Both the position numbers and the translations under genes were made by a program. This document shows, piece after piece, positions 1-7,447 of a DNA stretch of 24,812 nucleotides (positions within the stretch are counted from its first letter, which is position 1; every line of letters starts with the position of its first letter). The notes beneath the pieces were generated by a model, which was not told the origin of the DNA, searched no databases, and saw only the letters and a list, made by a program, of their open reading frames with translations. This stretch comes from JADGQN01 sp035315185 (GTDB lineage: Bacteria > Desulfobacterota > Syntrophorhabdia > Syntrophorhabdales > WCHB1-27): positions 1-24,812 of the forward strand of contig DATFYE010000172.1 in the NCBI GenBank assembly GCA_035315185.1, read 5' to 3'.

Positions 1-1418
1 GCTGCGCCCACTTTTACGAGGACCGGCACGAGAATCGTGACCAGGATGAGGTAGACCGCGGTTGCAGGCAACGGCAAACCAAGTATGTTGGCAATGATCA
101 TCGACCAGAACGCGGCCCAGAACAGGTTGCCTTGCGCAAAGGCAATCAATGTGTAGGTTAGTTTCGCGCCCAAACCGGTGATGAGGAAAACACCCACAAT
201 GAGACCGGCCGCCGCACAGGTCATCACGATCTGGACCGCCTGTTTTGAGCCCGCTTCAAGCGCTCCCAGGATTTTGGCAGGCGTGGGGCGGGTCAGCTTA
301 CTGAAACAGCTGACCACCACCATGATCACGATTGACCAGAAGGCCGCGCGCATGGGTGAAAACCCCGAGGCGATTGAAATAACCAGAAAAAGGACAGGGA
401 TTCCGAGGTGCCCCCGGTCTTTCATGGCCTTCCAGAAGGAAGGTAATTCTTCCCTGGCCAGTCCGACCAGATTCCCTTTGACTGCTCGTGCGTCCGCAAT
501 GAACATCAGGGACAAGTAATATAAGGCAGCTGGAATGATCGCCGCAATGCAGACATTCCAGTAGGGTATGTTGAGGTACTGGGCCATGATGAAAGCGCCG
601 GCGCCCATGACAGGTGGAGTGAACAAGCCTCCAGTCGAAGCCACAGCCTCAATGGCAGCCGCCACCATCGGCGGATATCCAACCTTTTTCATAAGAGGGA
701 TGGTGAAGGTGCCGATCGTCGCCACGCTGGCAGGAGGAGAGCCGGTAATTGCGCCCATGCAGGCACTGCCGAAGATAGCAGCCTTGGCCGGACCGCCCCG
801 AAAACGGCCGGCGATTGCATAGGCGACCTCGACAAACCATTGGCCGCCTCCGAGGGCCTCCATAAACGCCCCGAAGACAATGAAAACGATGATGTAGGTG
901 GAGGCCACATCCATGGGGATCCCGTAGATGCCGTCGGTGCTCATCATCAGGAAGTTGACCAGTCTTGGCCAGGATTCTCCGCGATGCGCCATGAAAGATG
1001 GGAAAATTGGACCGAAGACGGCATAGAGCACAAACAGCCCCGCCGTGATCGTCAAGGACCAGCCGTTAGTCCGATAGGTTGCGATGAGTATCAGAAGTAT
1101 AAAAATAGTGCCTATTACCACATCGTCCATGATGATTTCGCCTGACTTGAACACCCGGTCTTCCCATACGACCATGACGTAGATATTAACGGCCATCATC
1201 AGGAGGGCCAGTGTGATGTTGAAGAAATTCTTCCATATAGCGTCGTCCGCTTTTTTGAGGTTGAAAAATGCAACCGGACCCAGGAGGGCCATCAACAAGG
1301 CCCTCTGCGTCATAGAGGAAAATGTGCCAAAACCAGCCGTGTATAAGAACATGGCGGAAGTGAAGATCAAGAGTGCAGAAATACAGGCTTTCTGAATTTT
1401 AGCCAAACTAAGGTTCAT
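1..1418 (-). CDS. TRAP transporter fused permease (TAXI-associated), partial
   Basis: Open reading frame of 472 visible codons that continues past the left edge. It starts at the ATG at 1418 and overlaps the TAXI gene stop by 4 bp (ATGA), a sign of translational coupling. The product is very hydrophobic. An N-terminal DctQ-like part is followed by a DctM-like part with the Gly/Pro-rich segments typical of TRAP large subunits: a GSACMGAITGSPPAS stretch near residue 215 and a STGGLFTPPVMGAG stretch about 40 residues later. Fused TAXI permeases are usually a little over 600 residues, so roughly 150 are probably missing. It would use the ion gradient across the inner membrane to import the ligand delivered by the adjacent binding protein. 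The substrate cannot be read from sequence. Confidence 0.9.
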   Translation of the reverse strand, partial: MNLSLAKIQKACISALLIFTSAMFLYTAGFGTFSSMTQRALLMALLGPVAFFNLKKADDAIWKNFFNITLALLMMAVNIYVMVVWEDRVFKSGEIIMDDVVIGTIFILLILIATYRTNGWSLTITAGLFVLYAVFGPIFPSFMAHRGESWPRLVNFLMMSTDGIYGIPMDVASTYIIVFIVFGAFMEALGGGQWFVEVAYAIAGRFRGGPAKAAIFGSACMGAITGSPPASVATIGTFTIPLMKKVGYPPMVAAAIEAVASTGGLFTPPVMGAGAFIMAQYLNIPYWNVCIAAIIPAALYYLSLMFIADARAVKGNLVGLAREELPSFWKAMKDRGHLGIPVLFLVISIASGFSPMRAAFWSIVIMVVVSCFSKLTRPTPAKILGALEAGSKQAVQIVMTCAAAGLIVGVFLITGLGAKLTYTLIAFAQGNLFWAAFWSMIIANILGLPLPATAVYLILVTILVPVLVKVGA

Positions 1419-2371
1419 TTTATAGTGAGCCCTTTTTCTTTGAAATATTTCACCGCGCCAGGATGGTAGGGAATCGGCAGGCCCTGCACTGCGGAGGCCA
1501 GATCCAAATCTTTGCAGGAAGGATGAGAAGCTCTTATTTTATCAATATTTTCGAAGAATGCCTTGGTGATACGATAGACCAGGTCCGTTCCAAGGTCCTT
1601 GTTGACTACGACGACGTTTGTCGTGTAGAAGATTTTCACCGGTTCGTCGGTTTTATACATCTCTTTCGATAAGGTGATTGGGATCATGTAGGGATACTTC
1701 TTTATCAATTGTTGCATTGTTTGATCGTCAATCGAAAGATAGCGGATCGGTTTCTTGGTGGCGGCCAACTGGATTAATGCCGGGGTGGGGGCCGCCGCAT
1801 GGACCAGGATGGCATCAAGGTTTCCATCCGCCAAGGCATCGGCGGACTGCTCATACGACGTGTACATCGGCTTGAACTCTTTTTCGGTAAAACCATAAGA
1901 CTGGATGACCTGCATGAACAAGGTGATCGCCCCACCGCCGGCCGGACCCAGGGACACTTTTTTGCCTTTCAGGTCTTTGATCGATTTGATCGGTGAATTT
2001 TTGTCGACGACCACTTGGAACATGCCTTTCGACAATCCGGAGAATAACCCTTCGACCTTCTCTAGCTTTGCTTTATACGGCGGCATTGCATTCCGGGCAA
2101 AATACGCCATGAAACCAATGGTAATGGCAATATCATTGCTGCCGTTGTTGATCAAGATGTTGTTTTCAATAGCCCCGCCGGTGATTTGAGCGGTGGTTTG
2201 AATGCCCACCTTGTTGGTGATAATGTCGGCCAGGGCAATGCCCATCGGATAGTACGCGCCGCCGGAACCGGCTGTTCCAATGGCCAGGAACTTTGGATCT
2301 GAAGCCGCAAAAACCAAAGAACTACTAAATAATACCAGTAAGGCAAGCACCCACCCACACTTTGTTCTCAT
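1415..2371 (-). CDS. TAXI family TRAP transporter solute-binding protein
   Basis: Protein of 318 residues with an N-terminal signal peptide (hydrophobic residues 7-22, likely cut near VFA-ASD), so it is periplasmic. The mature start contains the family signature IGTAGSGGAYYPMG (about residues 32-45), and a conserved SLGPAGGGA segment lies near residue 142, as in TAXI (TRAP-associated extracytoplasmic immunogenic) receptors. The start is well supported by a GAAGGAGAA ribosome site a few bases upstream. The gene is followed by the fused permease with a 4-bp overlap, forming a two-gene importer. Family members bind small carboxylates or amino acids such as glutamate, but the ligand here is unknown. 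Confidence 0.93.
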   Translation of the reverse strand: MRTKCGWVLALLVLFSSSLVFAASDPKFLAIGTAGSGGAYYPMGIALADIITNKVGIQTTAQITGGAIENNILINNGSNDIAITIGFMAYFARNAMPPYKAKLEKVEGLFSGLSKGMFQVVVDKNSPIKSIKDLKGKKVSLGPAGGGAITLFMQVIQSYGFTEKEFKPMYTSYEQSADALADGNLDAILVHAAAPTPALIQLAATKKPIRYLSIDDQTMQQLIKKYPYMIPITLSKEMYKTDEPVKIFYTTNVVVVNKDLGTDLVYRITKAFFENIDKIRASHPSCKDLDLASAVQGLPIPYHPGAVKYFKEKGLTIK

Positions 2372-2431
2372 GCTTTCTCCTTCGTCATTTCATTCTACTG
2401 CGAGGAATTATGCTTACCCGATGCATCTATC

Positions 2432-2459
2432 TTTATACCTTGTCTCTGTGCATCATCAA
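2432..2459 (-). promoter_or_regulatory. Putative sigma70-like promoter of the TAXI-TRAP genes
   Basis: On the minus strand TTGATG (2454-2459) and TATAAA (2432-2437) are separated by 16 bp in the 117-bp gap between the DUF3786 gene and the TAXI gene. This would let the transporter be transcribed separately from the gene upstream. Motif match only. Confidence 0.4.
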
Positions 2460-2488
2460 AGAAAAAAGAAGACCCTCGTCCCTCCGCC

Positions 2489-3139
2489 CTATTCTCCAGC
2501 TTCTTCCAGGTACGTCTTTCTCGCTGCTTTGATGATGCGAACAGTGGCAAGCTTCGAGAGGACCGTGATGTCCTCGAGCGGAAGGTACTTGTCGATTGTG
2601 GGATCAAAGAGTACCTTGACCGATGGAGGGAATTCTTGATCCCCTTCCCAGAGAATGAACGTCAGGGGAACCATCGGCAAAGCATAGAGGGTAAACGACA
2701 CATCGCCATAAGGTTCCGGAGTGCCTCTGAGACTCTCCCCGGCGGACCGGAACAGATCTCTATCAAAGCCGAAAGCAGAGAGCAGAGGCCGCACGACTCT
2801 GCGTTCAAACACGGGTGAATAGGGCCTGCAGCCGGGAACATCTTCGTAAGGTATCTTATCCTGGCCGAGAGGTTCACCGGACGCCTCGAGGAAATAGTGG
2901 AGAATAAGAATTCTCGTAGCAAGCGTCACGTTGCTTCCCTGCATGCTTCGGAATGCGAACCGGGGAATCTCCGTGATAATGGTTTCTTCGAAGAAAGGAG
3001 ACTCGACCACATACTGGCCGTTTTCCACTCTGTACGCAACAGAGGCCTTACGGAGCCGTTCGGCAAGATCTGAATTACGCAACTCTTCGCACGCCAGGTC
3101 GAACACTTTTTTGTAGGTCTTCTGTTTTTCCAGCGCCAC
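2489..3139 (-). CDS. DUF3786 domain-containing protein
   Basis: Protein of 216 residues read from a GTG start at 3139, with a weak GGGGA ribosome site. It resembles the DUF3786 family of anaerobic bacteria and archaea. The recognisable block is in the C-terminal half (about residues 140-205): a PMVPLTFILWEGDQEFPPSV stretch followed by LFDPTIDKYLPLEDI and a conserved helical tail ending in RIIKAA. There is no signal peptide or membrane segment, so it is probably cytoplasmic. The biochemical role of the family is not known to me. It lies 117 bp upstream of the TAXI gene in the same direction, but a candidate promoter in that gap means co-transcription is uncertain. The repeat at 3155-3405 lies just upstream of its start. 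Confidence 0.75.
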   Translation of the reverse strand: MALEKQKTYKKVFDLACEELRNSDLAERLRKASVAYRVENGQYVVESPFFEETIITEIPRFAFRSMQGSNVTLATRILILHYFLEASGEPLGQDKIPYEDVPGCRPYSPVFERRVVRPLLSAFGFDRDLFRSAGESLRGTPEPYGDVSFTLYALPMVPLTFILWEGDQEFPPSVKVLFDPTIDKYLPLEDITVLSKLATVRIIKAARKTYLEEAGE

Positions 3140-3154
3140 GTTGAATCCCCAAAA

Positions 3155-3405
3155 CAGGTTACGAGTTACGAGTTCCGGGTTACGCGTTAGTTGCAGGTTA
3201 AGAACAAGAACTGTTACAAGTTAAGAACAAAAACTGTTGCAAGTTACAAACAACGTCCTTGCGTGTAGCAAGCCTCTGCCTGTAACCAGTAACTGCCTTA
3301 TATGGCGTGTAACGATCCCCTGCTCGTAACAGTTCTTTCTCGTAACTTGTAACAGGCTCTTTCCGGTAACCTTTAACTCGGAACTTGCAACTCGGAACTC
3401 AGAAC
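3155..3405. repeat. GTTAC-rich imperfect hairpin repeat, copy A
   Basis: This 250-bp intergenic stretch is built from degenerate words such as GTTACGAGTT, CTGTTACAAGTT and GTAACTTGTAACAG. Its first half is roughly the reverse complement of its second half. The whole block recurs in inverted orientation at 7131-7420 with very high similarity, apart from one extra tandem unit in the other copy. No coding potential is evident. It fills the gap between rpe and the DUF3786 gene. Confidence 0.85.
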
Positions 3406-3411
3406 GGGCGG

Positions 3412-4077
3412 TCACCCCACGCCCTTCAGCTGCTCTCGAACCTCTCTCATCTTCTCCTGATAATTCCCGCTGTGGAATATTTCCGTTCCCATCACGAGCA
3501 TGTTGGCCCCGAGCTCAGCTACCAGCCGTGCGTTACGCGCCTTGATACCTCCGTCCACCGCGAGAAGGATCGATCTTCCCGATGCTGCAATTATGTTAGC
3601 CGCTGCCTTGATCTTGTCATTCATCGCGGTTATGTAGCTCTGGCCTCCGAAGCCCGGATTGACCGTCATAATGAGCAGGAGGTCGATTTCGCCGATCAAA
3701 TACTCCACGGATGAGAGCGATGTCGACGGATTGAGAGCGATGCCGGCCTTTTTGCCGAGCGATTTTATAGCATCAACCGTTCTGAAGAGATGATTATCCG
3801 TTTCCGCATGGATCGTAATGATATCTGCGCCTGCATGAGCAAAGCTCTCCACGAACGCAGCCGGGTTATCGATCATAAGGTGCGCATCCAGTTCACGCGT
3901 GGCTGCTTTGCGCACTGCCTCCACAATCATTGGGCCGATCGTGATGTTGGGGACGAAATGACCATCCATCACGTCAACGTGCAAGAGGTCGGCACCTGCC
4001 TCCTCTACGGCTGTTATCTCGCTTTCCAGCTTCCGAAAGTCAGCAGACAGAATCGAGGGCGCTATCAATACCGTCAT
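3412..4077 (-). CDS. rpe: Ribulose-phosphate 3-epimerase
   Basis: Protein of 221 residues, the normal length for Rpe, which interconverts D-ribulose 5-phosphate and D-xylulose 5-phosphate in the pentose phosphate pathway. It is a TIM barrel starting with the typical IAPSILSADF. Metal-binding residues are visible: His33 and Asp35 in LLHVDVMDGHFVPN, His66 in DAHLMI, and the Asp of LLAVDGGI near residue 175. The MTVNPGFGGQ phosphate loop is intact. Translation starts one base after the stop of the PASTA gene, with a GGAGGA ribosome site inside that gene's end. It is the last gene of the htpX-rsmB-PASTA-rpe run. Confidence 0.97.
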   Translation of the reverse strand: MTVLIAPSILSADFRKLESEITAVEEAGADLLHVDVMDGHFVPNITIGPMIVEAVRKAATRELDAHLMIDNPAAFVESFAHAGADIITIHAETDNHLFRTVDAIKSLGKKAGIALNPSTSLSSVEYLIGEIDLLLIMTVNPGFGGQSYITAMNDKIKAAANIIAASGRSILLAVDGGIKARNARLVAELGANMLVMGTEIFHSGNYQEKMREVREQLKGVG

Positions 4078-4078
4078 G

Positions 4079-4780
4079 CTATCCTCCCACTGCTTTTATT
4101 TCCAGAATTTCATCCTCTCCAAACAAGGTTCTCGAGGGGATCGATGTCTCCAGAATAGTTTTCAACGGCCTGCCGGGTTTGTCCACGTATGTCACGTTAT
4201 ATTTTATCTGTTTCGTCTCCAACTCACTCACGACCTCTACAACAGATTTTCCGATCAGATCAGGCATCAGAAAAAATCTCCTCTGCTTACTGCCCAAGAA
4301 GAGGGTTACGCCCTCCTCGTCGACTATATTTTGACCGCTCTTCGGCGCCTGCGCCACAACCGTTCCGACACTACCATCGGGCACATTGATTACCTGCTTC
4401 ACCGGAATGAATCGTTCCTTCAGCGTTTCTTCTGCGTACGTCAGGGTGTGATCGGTCACAAGGGGGATGTCGATAAGAAGCGGCCCTTCAGAGACGATGA
4501 CCGACAGAGTCCGCCCTTTCCTCACCGGCATATTAGGTTCCGGTCTTTGAGAGATGATGTAGTTGTACGGGACATCCTTTCGCTTCTCATACTTCGAGAT
4601 AACGACGAAAAGATCCTTTCCATGTGCAAGTCTCTTCGCATCCGATAGTTCCTTTCCCACGATGTCAGGACAGGTGATCGTACCCTGTTCTCTGAGGAGG
4701 ATACTCATGGCGAAGTAACTCGAGACCGCGAAGACTACGACAGATATGCAGCAATAAAAGAGGATCTTGAGCCAGCTCAT
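4079..4780 (-). CDS. Membrane-anchored PASTA-domain protein
   Basis: Protein of 233 residues with one N-terminal membrane segment (about residues 5-27) and then three PASTA-like repeats (about 35-98, 99-165 and 167-232). Each repeat has the P(D/L)(I/V)xGK...A...L pattern followed by V..Q.P..G. PASTA domains are extracytoplasmic modules that in serine/threonine kinases and penicillin-binding proteins bind cell-wall material. Here there is no kinase or transpeptidase part. The start overlaps the rsmB stop by 4 bp (ATGA) and rpe follows after 1 bp, so the three genes are translationally linked. The same rsmB-PASTA-rpe order is known from other delta-type proteobacteria. Its exact role is not established. 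Confidence 0.88.
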   Translation of the reverse strand: MSWLKILFYCCISVVVFAVSSYFAMSILLREQGTITCPDIVGKELSDAKRLAHGKDLFVVISKYEKRKDVPYNYIISQRPEPNMPVRKGRTLSVIVSEGPLLIDIPLVTDHTLTYAEETLKERFIPVKQVINVPDGSVGTVVAQAPKSGQNIVDEEGVTLFLGSKQRRFFLMPDLIGKSVVEVVSELETKQIKYNVTYVDKPGRPLKTILETSIPSRTLFGEDEILEIKAVGG

Positions 4781-6060
4781 GCCTTCCTCAATTTCGCAAT
4801 AAAGAAACCATCAACACCCGTCTTGTGGGGCAAAGAAAGAAAATACTCCTTATTAAACAGGAAGGGCAGGGGATTATCAAGCACAAACTGTTCGTCTCCT
4901 GCAAAAGCGCTGATAACGTCAACGGTCTCTTCCGGTTCAAATGAACAGACGCTGTAGACACAGTATCCCCCTGGTTTCAGGCTGTGCCAGACCGCGCTGA
5001 GCAGCGCACGCTGGTAAGTACCGAAGCGCGGTATCTCATCTTCCTTTCTTCGCCATTTTATTTCCGGGTGCTTACGGATAATGCCGAGAGAAGAGCAGGG
5101 TGCATCCAGGAGAATGGCGTCAAAGACGTTCTTCTTGAAAGGCAGGTGCAGGATATCCCCTCTGACAGAGCTCAATCTTTCTGCATGCGATGACAACTGC
5201 GCCTGGTGGAGATCAATGGCTACGAAACGGGTCTCGGGATAGAGTTCGATCATCTGCTCAGTTTTCGTGCCGAGGCCTGCGCAGGCGTCCAGCACGAGTT
5301 GACCGGGTTCAGGTGCCATGGCTTGACCCACCAGTTGCGAAGCCTCATCCTGAACATGAATGGCATGTGACGTAAAAAGCTCGTCTTTCAGCAGAGGTCC
5401 CAGCCTGTCAACTGTGATGGCAGACTCCAGGAGCTTGCCCTTGTACGCCGTCACTCCTTTCCGACGAATCTTTTCTATTGCCAGGTCGCGTCCAATTTTG
5501 TTCTCATCGACGCGAAGGCTGAACTCGGGGATGGTGTTCATCAGGGTAAGTAGAGCTTCGGTCTCCTGTTCGCCAAGCCGATTCACCCAACGGCGTACCA
5601 GCCACTCCGGAAACGAGTAGCTAATAGATAAACGCTGATCGGGAATTCCGGGCAGGGGAAGGCTCCTGCCTTCCGCGAGAGCTTTCCTCAGGACAGCGTT
5701 GACGAATTTGGCAACAGCAACGCCTTTTTCTTTCTTGATGTATTCGACTGTTTCATTGACCACATGGTGGATACCCTTTTTCATGAAGAAGGACTGGTAG
5801 AGCGCTATCCACAGGGAATACCGCACATCCTTCTTAAGAGGCCTTTGCATGTAATGGGACAGGACCCAGTCCAGGTAACCCTTCCAGCGGACGACGCCGG
5901 CGGTTATCTCATAGAGCAGCGGCTTCAGGGCTTCGGGGATGGTGGGCCGCGTGAAGGCCCGATCGATGGTCTCATCCAGCGGTCGGCCTTGCTCCACCTG
6001 GCGTATGATGTTGGCGGATGATGACCGGAGGAGGTATCCCTTATACCAGTTTGTCTTCAT
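4777..6060 (-). CDS. rsmB: 16S rRNA (cytosine-967-C5)-methyltransferase RsmB
   Basis: Protein of 427 residues. Residues 10-130 form the NusB-like RNA-binding domain and residues 145-427 the SAM-dependent methyltransferase. Motif I is LDACAGLGTKTEQ (258-270). The two cysteines of m5C RNA methyltransferases are present: Cys322 in DAPCSSLG and Cys372 in YSVCSFEPEE. It methylates C967 of 16S rRNA. The start at 6060 is the only ATG in frame near the expected N-terminus, but it has little ribosome-binding sequence and its first six codons lie inside the arm of a 123-bp hairpin repeat (6044-6166). An alternative non-ATG start a few codons away is possible. It overlaps the PASTA gene by 4 bp. Confidence 0.95.
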   Translation of the reverse strand: MKTNWYKGYLLRSSSANIIRQVEQGRPLDETIDRAFTRPTIPEALKPLLYEITAGVVRWKGYLDWVLSHYMQRPLKKDVRYSLWIALYQSFFMKKGIHHVVNETVEYIKKEKGVAVAKFVNAVLRKALAEGRSLPLPGIPDQRLSISYSFPEWLVRRWVNRLGEQETEALLTLMNTIPEFSLRVDENKIGRDLAIEKIRRKGVTAYKGKLLESAITVDRLGPLLKDELFTSHAIHVQDEASQLVGQAMAPEPGQLVLDACAGLGTKTEQMIELYPETRFVAIDLHQAQLSSHAERLSSVRGDILHLPFKKNVFDAILLDAPCSSLGIIRKHPEIKWRRKEDEIPRFGTYQRALLSAVWHSLKPGGYCVYSVCSFEPEETVDVISAFAGDEQFVLDNPLPFLFNKEYFLSLPHKTGVDGFFIAKLRKA

Positions 6061-6166
6061 TCATATAGCTTCATTGCCTGCGTCGGCACGACTCCGACGT
6101 ACTATCAGTACGCCTCCGTCGCTCTCCTCCTGGTCGCCTTGCTCTATTTTTGAATACAAACTGGTA
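6044..6166. repeat. 123-bp hairpin repeat element, copy 1
   Basis: The 16-bp terminal arms 6044-6059 and 6151-6166 are inverted repeats matching at 15 of 16 positions. Between them lies a core with GTACT..AGTAC symmetry (about 6091-6118). A near-identical element in the same orientation occurs at 13405-13528. This copy fills the htpX-rsmB gap and its left arm covers the rsmB start codon and the next five codons. Confidence 0.85.
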
Positions 6167-6168
6167 CG

Positions 6169-7023
6169 TTAGGCTCTATGTGCCATACCCTCCAATCTCG
6201 CTATGCGTTCTTCAATCGGAGGGTGCGTACTGAAAAGGGCCATCACGCCCTTGGCGCTAAAGGGATTGAGTATAAACATGTGGGCTGTTGAAGGGTTTGC
6301 GTCTTGCATAGGCACGCGAGCGATACCCGTCTGGAGTTTGCGAAGTGCATTCGCAAGGTATAGAGGATTTCCCGAAAGTTGTGCCCCGCCCTCGTCCGCG
6401 TAATACTCGCGGGATCGGGAGATCGCCAACTGGATAAGCATGGCTGCAAAGGCTGCTATCATCGAGAAGATGATCACACTGAAAATGTTGCCGCCGCCCT
6501 CCTCGTCACTGTCCCTGCCTCCACCAAAAAGGGCTGCGAACCTCGCCCAATTGGCCAGCATGGTGATGGCGCCTGCCATGGCGGCTGCAACGGTCTGCAC
6601 CAGGATGTCGCGGTGCTTTACATGAGATAACTCATGCCCCAAAACGCCTTCGAGTTCGTGTCGGTTGAGCAGCCTGAGAATGCCGGTTGTCACCGCAACA
6701 ACAGCGTGCGAGGGGTCCCTGCCTGTTGCAAAAGCGTTGGGGCTGTCCTCTTCGACGATGTACACTCTGGGCATGGGAATGGATGCTTTCTGCGCCAATG
6801 AAGCCACCACAGCGTAAAGCTCCGGGGCTTCACTTTCACTTACCTCCCGGGCACTGTACATGGCAAGCACTATGCGATCACTGAACCAGTAGCTCACCAT
6901 ATTCATCACGAGGGCGATGACGAATGCTACCATCGCACCATTCTTTCCGCCGATCATGCTCCCCAGCGCGACGAATATGATCGTAAGAAGGACCATCAAG
7001 AAAAACGTCTTGGCCTGGTTCAT
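6169..7023 (-). CDS. htpX: Zinc metalloprotease HtpX
   Basis: Protein of 284 residues, the usual size of HtpX, a membrane-bound M48-family protease that degrades damaged membrane proteins. Two N-terminal membrane segments (about 7-24 and 30-47) precede the catalytic site HELSH (His130, Glu131, His134). Two more hydrophobic segments lie near 145-200, and the third zinc ligand is the Glu of SREYYADEGGA near 210. The conserved SPNAFATGR segment is at 94-102. The ATG at 7023 has a GGGGAGAG ribosome site. A strong promoter lies about 60-90 bp upstream, with an inverted repeat in the leader, so this is the likely first gene of the operon running to rpe. Confidence 0.96.
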   Translation of the reverse strand: MNQAKTFFLMVLLTIIFVALGSMIGGKNGAMVAFVIALVMNMVSYWFSDRIVLAMYSAREVSESEAPELYAVVASLAQKASIPMPRVYIVEEDSPNAFATGRDPSHAVVAVTTGILRLLNRHELEGVLGHELSHVKHRDILVQTVAAAMAGAITMLANWARFAALFGGGRDSDEEGGGNIFSVIIFSMIAAFAAMLIQLAISRSREYYADEGGAQLSGNPLYLANALRKLQTGIARVPMQDANPSTAHMFILNPFSAKGVMALFSTHPPIEERIARLEGMAHRA

Positions 7024-7049
7024 ATATGCTCTCCCCTTGATTTTCTTGT

Positions 7050-7067
7050 TTAAGAAGCTGTTCTTAA
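7050..7067. promoter_or_regulatory. Inverted repeat in the htpX leader (possible operator)
   Basis: Perfect 7-bp inverted arms TTAAGAA and TTCTTAA separated by GCTG, between the predicted promoter and the htpX ribosome site. It could bind a dimeric repressor or form a small hairpin in the mRNA. It is not the CIRCE heat-shock operator. The regulator is unknown. Confidence 0.4.
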
Positions 7068-7082
7068 CCGCTCAATATTATT

Positions 7083-7112
7083 AATATATCGCTCCACACG
7101 GGCATTTGTCAA
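7083..7112 (-). promoter_or_regulatory. Putative sigma70 promoter of the htpX operon
   Basis: On the minus strand a perfect TTGACA (7107-7112) and TATATT (7083-7088) are spaced by 18 bp. Transcription would start about 50 bp upstream of the htpX ATG. The downstream AT-rich stretch is consistent with an active promoter region. Confidence 0.6.
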
Positions 7113-7130
7113 GGCGTACTTGGCGAGAGT

Positions 7131-7420
7131 CTGTTCCGAGTTGCGAGTTGCGAGTTCCGTGTTGCGCGTTCGGAGTTCCAGGTTACCGGAAAGGGCCTGT
7201 TACAAGTTACAAGAAAGATCTGTTACGAGCAGGGGATCGTTACATGCCACATAACGCAGTTACTAGTTACAGGCAGAGGCTTGCTACACGCACGGGCGTT
7301 GTTTGTAACTTGTAGCAGGCTTTTGTTTGTAACCTGCAACAGTTTTTGTACTTAACTTGTAACAGTTCTTGTTCTCAACCTGTAACTAATACGTAACCCG
7401 AAACGCGTAACCCGCAACAG
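7131..7420. repeat. GTTAC-rich imperfect hairpin repeat, copy B (inverted)
   Basis: Reverse-complement copy of the 3155-3405 repeat, sharing long blocks such as the region around GTAACGATCCCCTGCTCGTA (when complemented). It is about 40 bp longer, partly through an extra internal unit containing GTTACAAACAA. With 7024-7130 it makes up the 424-bp gap between htpX and the CDF gene. I see no gene in it. Confidence 0.85.
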
Positions 7421-7437
7421 GGGTCTTTCGAGACCCC
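7420..7437 (-). terminator. Terminator-like hairpin after the CDF gene
   Basis: Perfect 7-bp stem GGGGTCT / AGACCCC with a 4-base loop (TTCG on the plus strand, CGAA on the transcript), 10 bases past the CDF stop codon. No T-run follows, so it may act as an RNA-stabilising 3' end or a weak terminator. Confidence 0.5.
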
Positions 7438-7447
7438 GTGCCCTGTC

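Noticed and set aside
178..1395. Several plus-strand open frames at the left edge
   Set aside because: They are shadows of the fused TRAP permease, whose continuous minus-strand frame spans the whole stretch with clear TRAP motifs.
3155..3405. CRISPR array
   Set aside because: The GTTAC words are degenerate, vary in spacing and fold back on themselves. There are no constant-length repeats with unique spacers and no cas genes.
4076..4648. 190-codon plus-strand open frame
   Set aside because: Antisense to the PASTA gene, which is fixed by tight coupling to rsmB and rpe.
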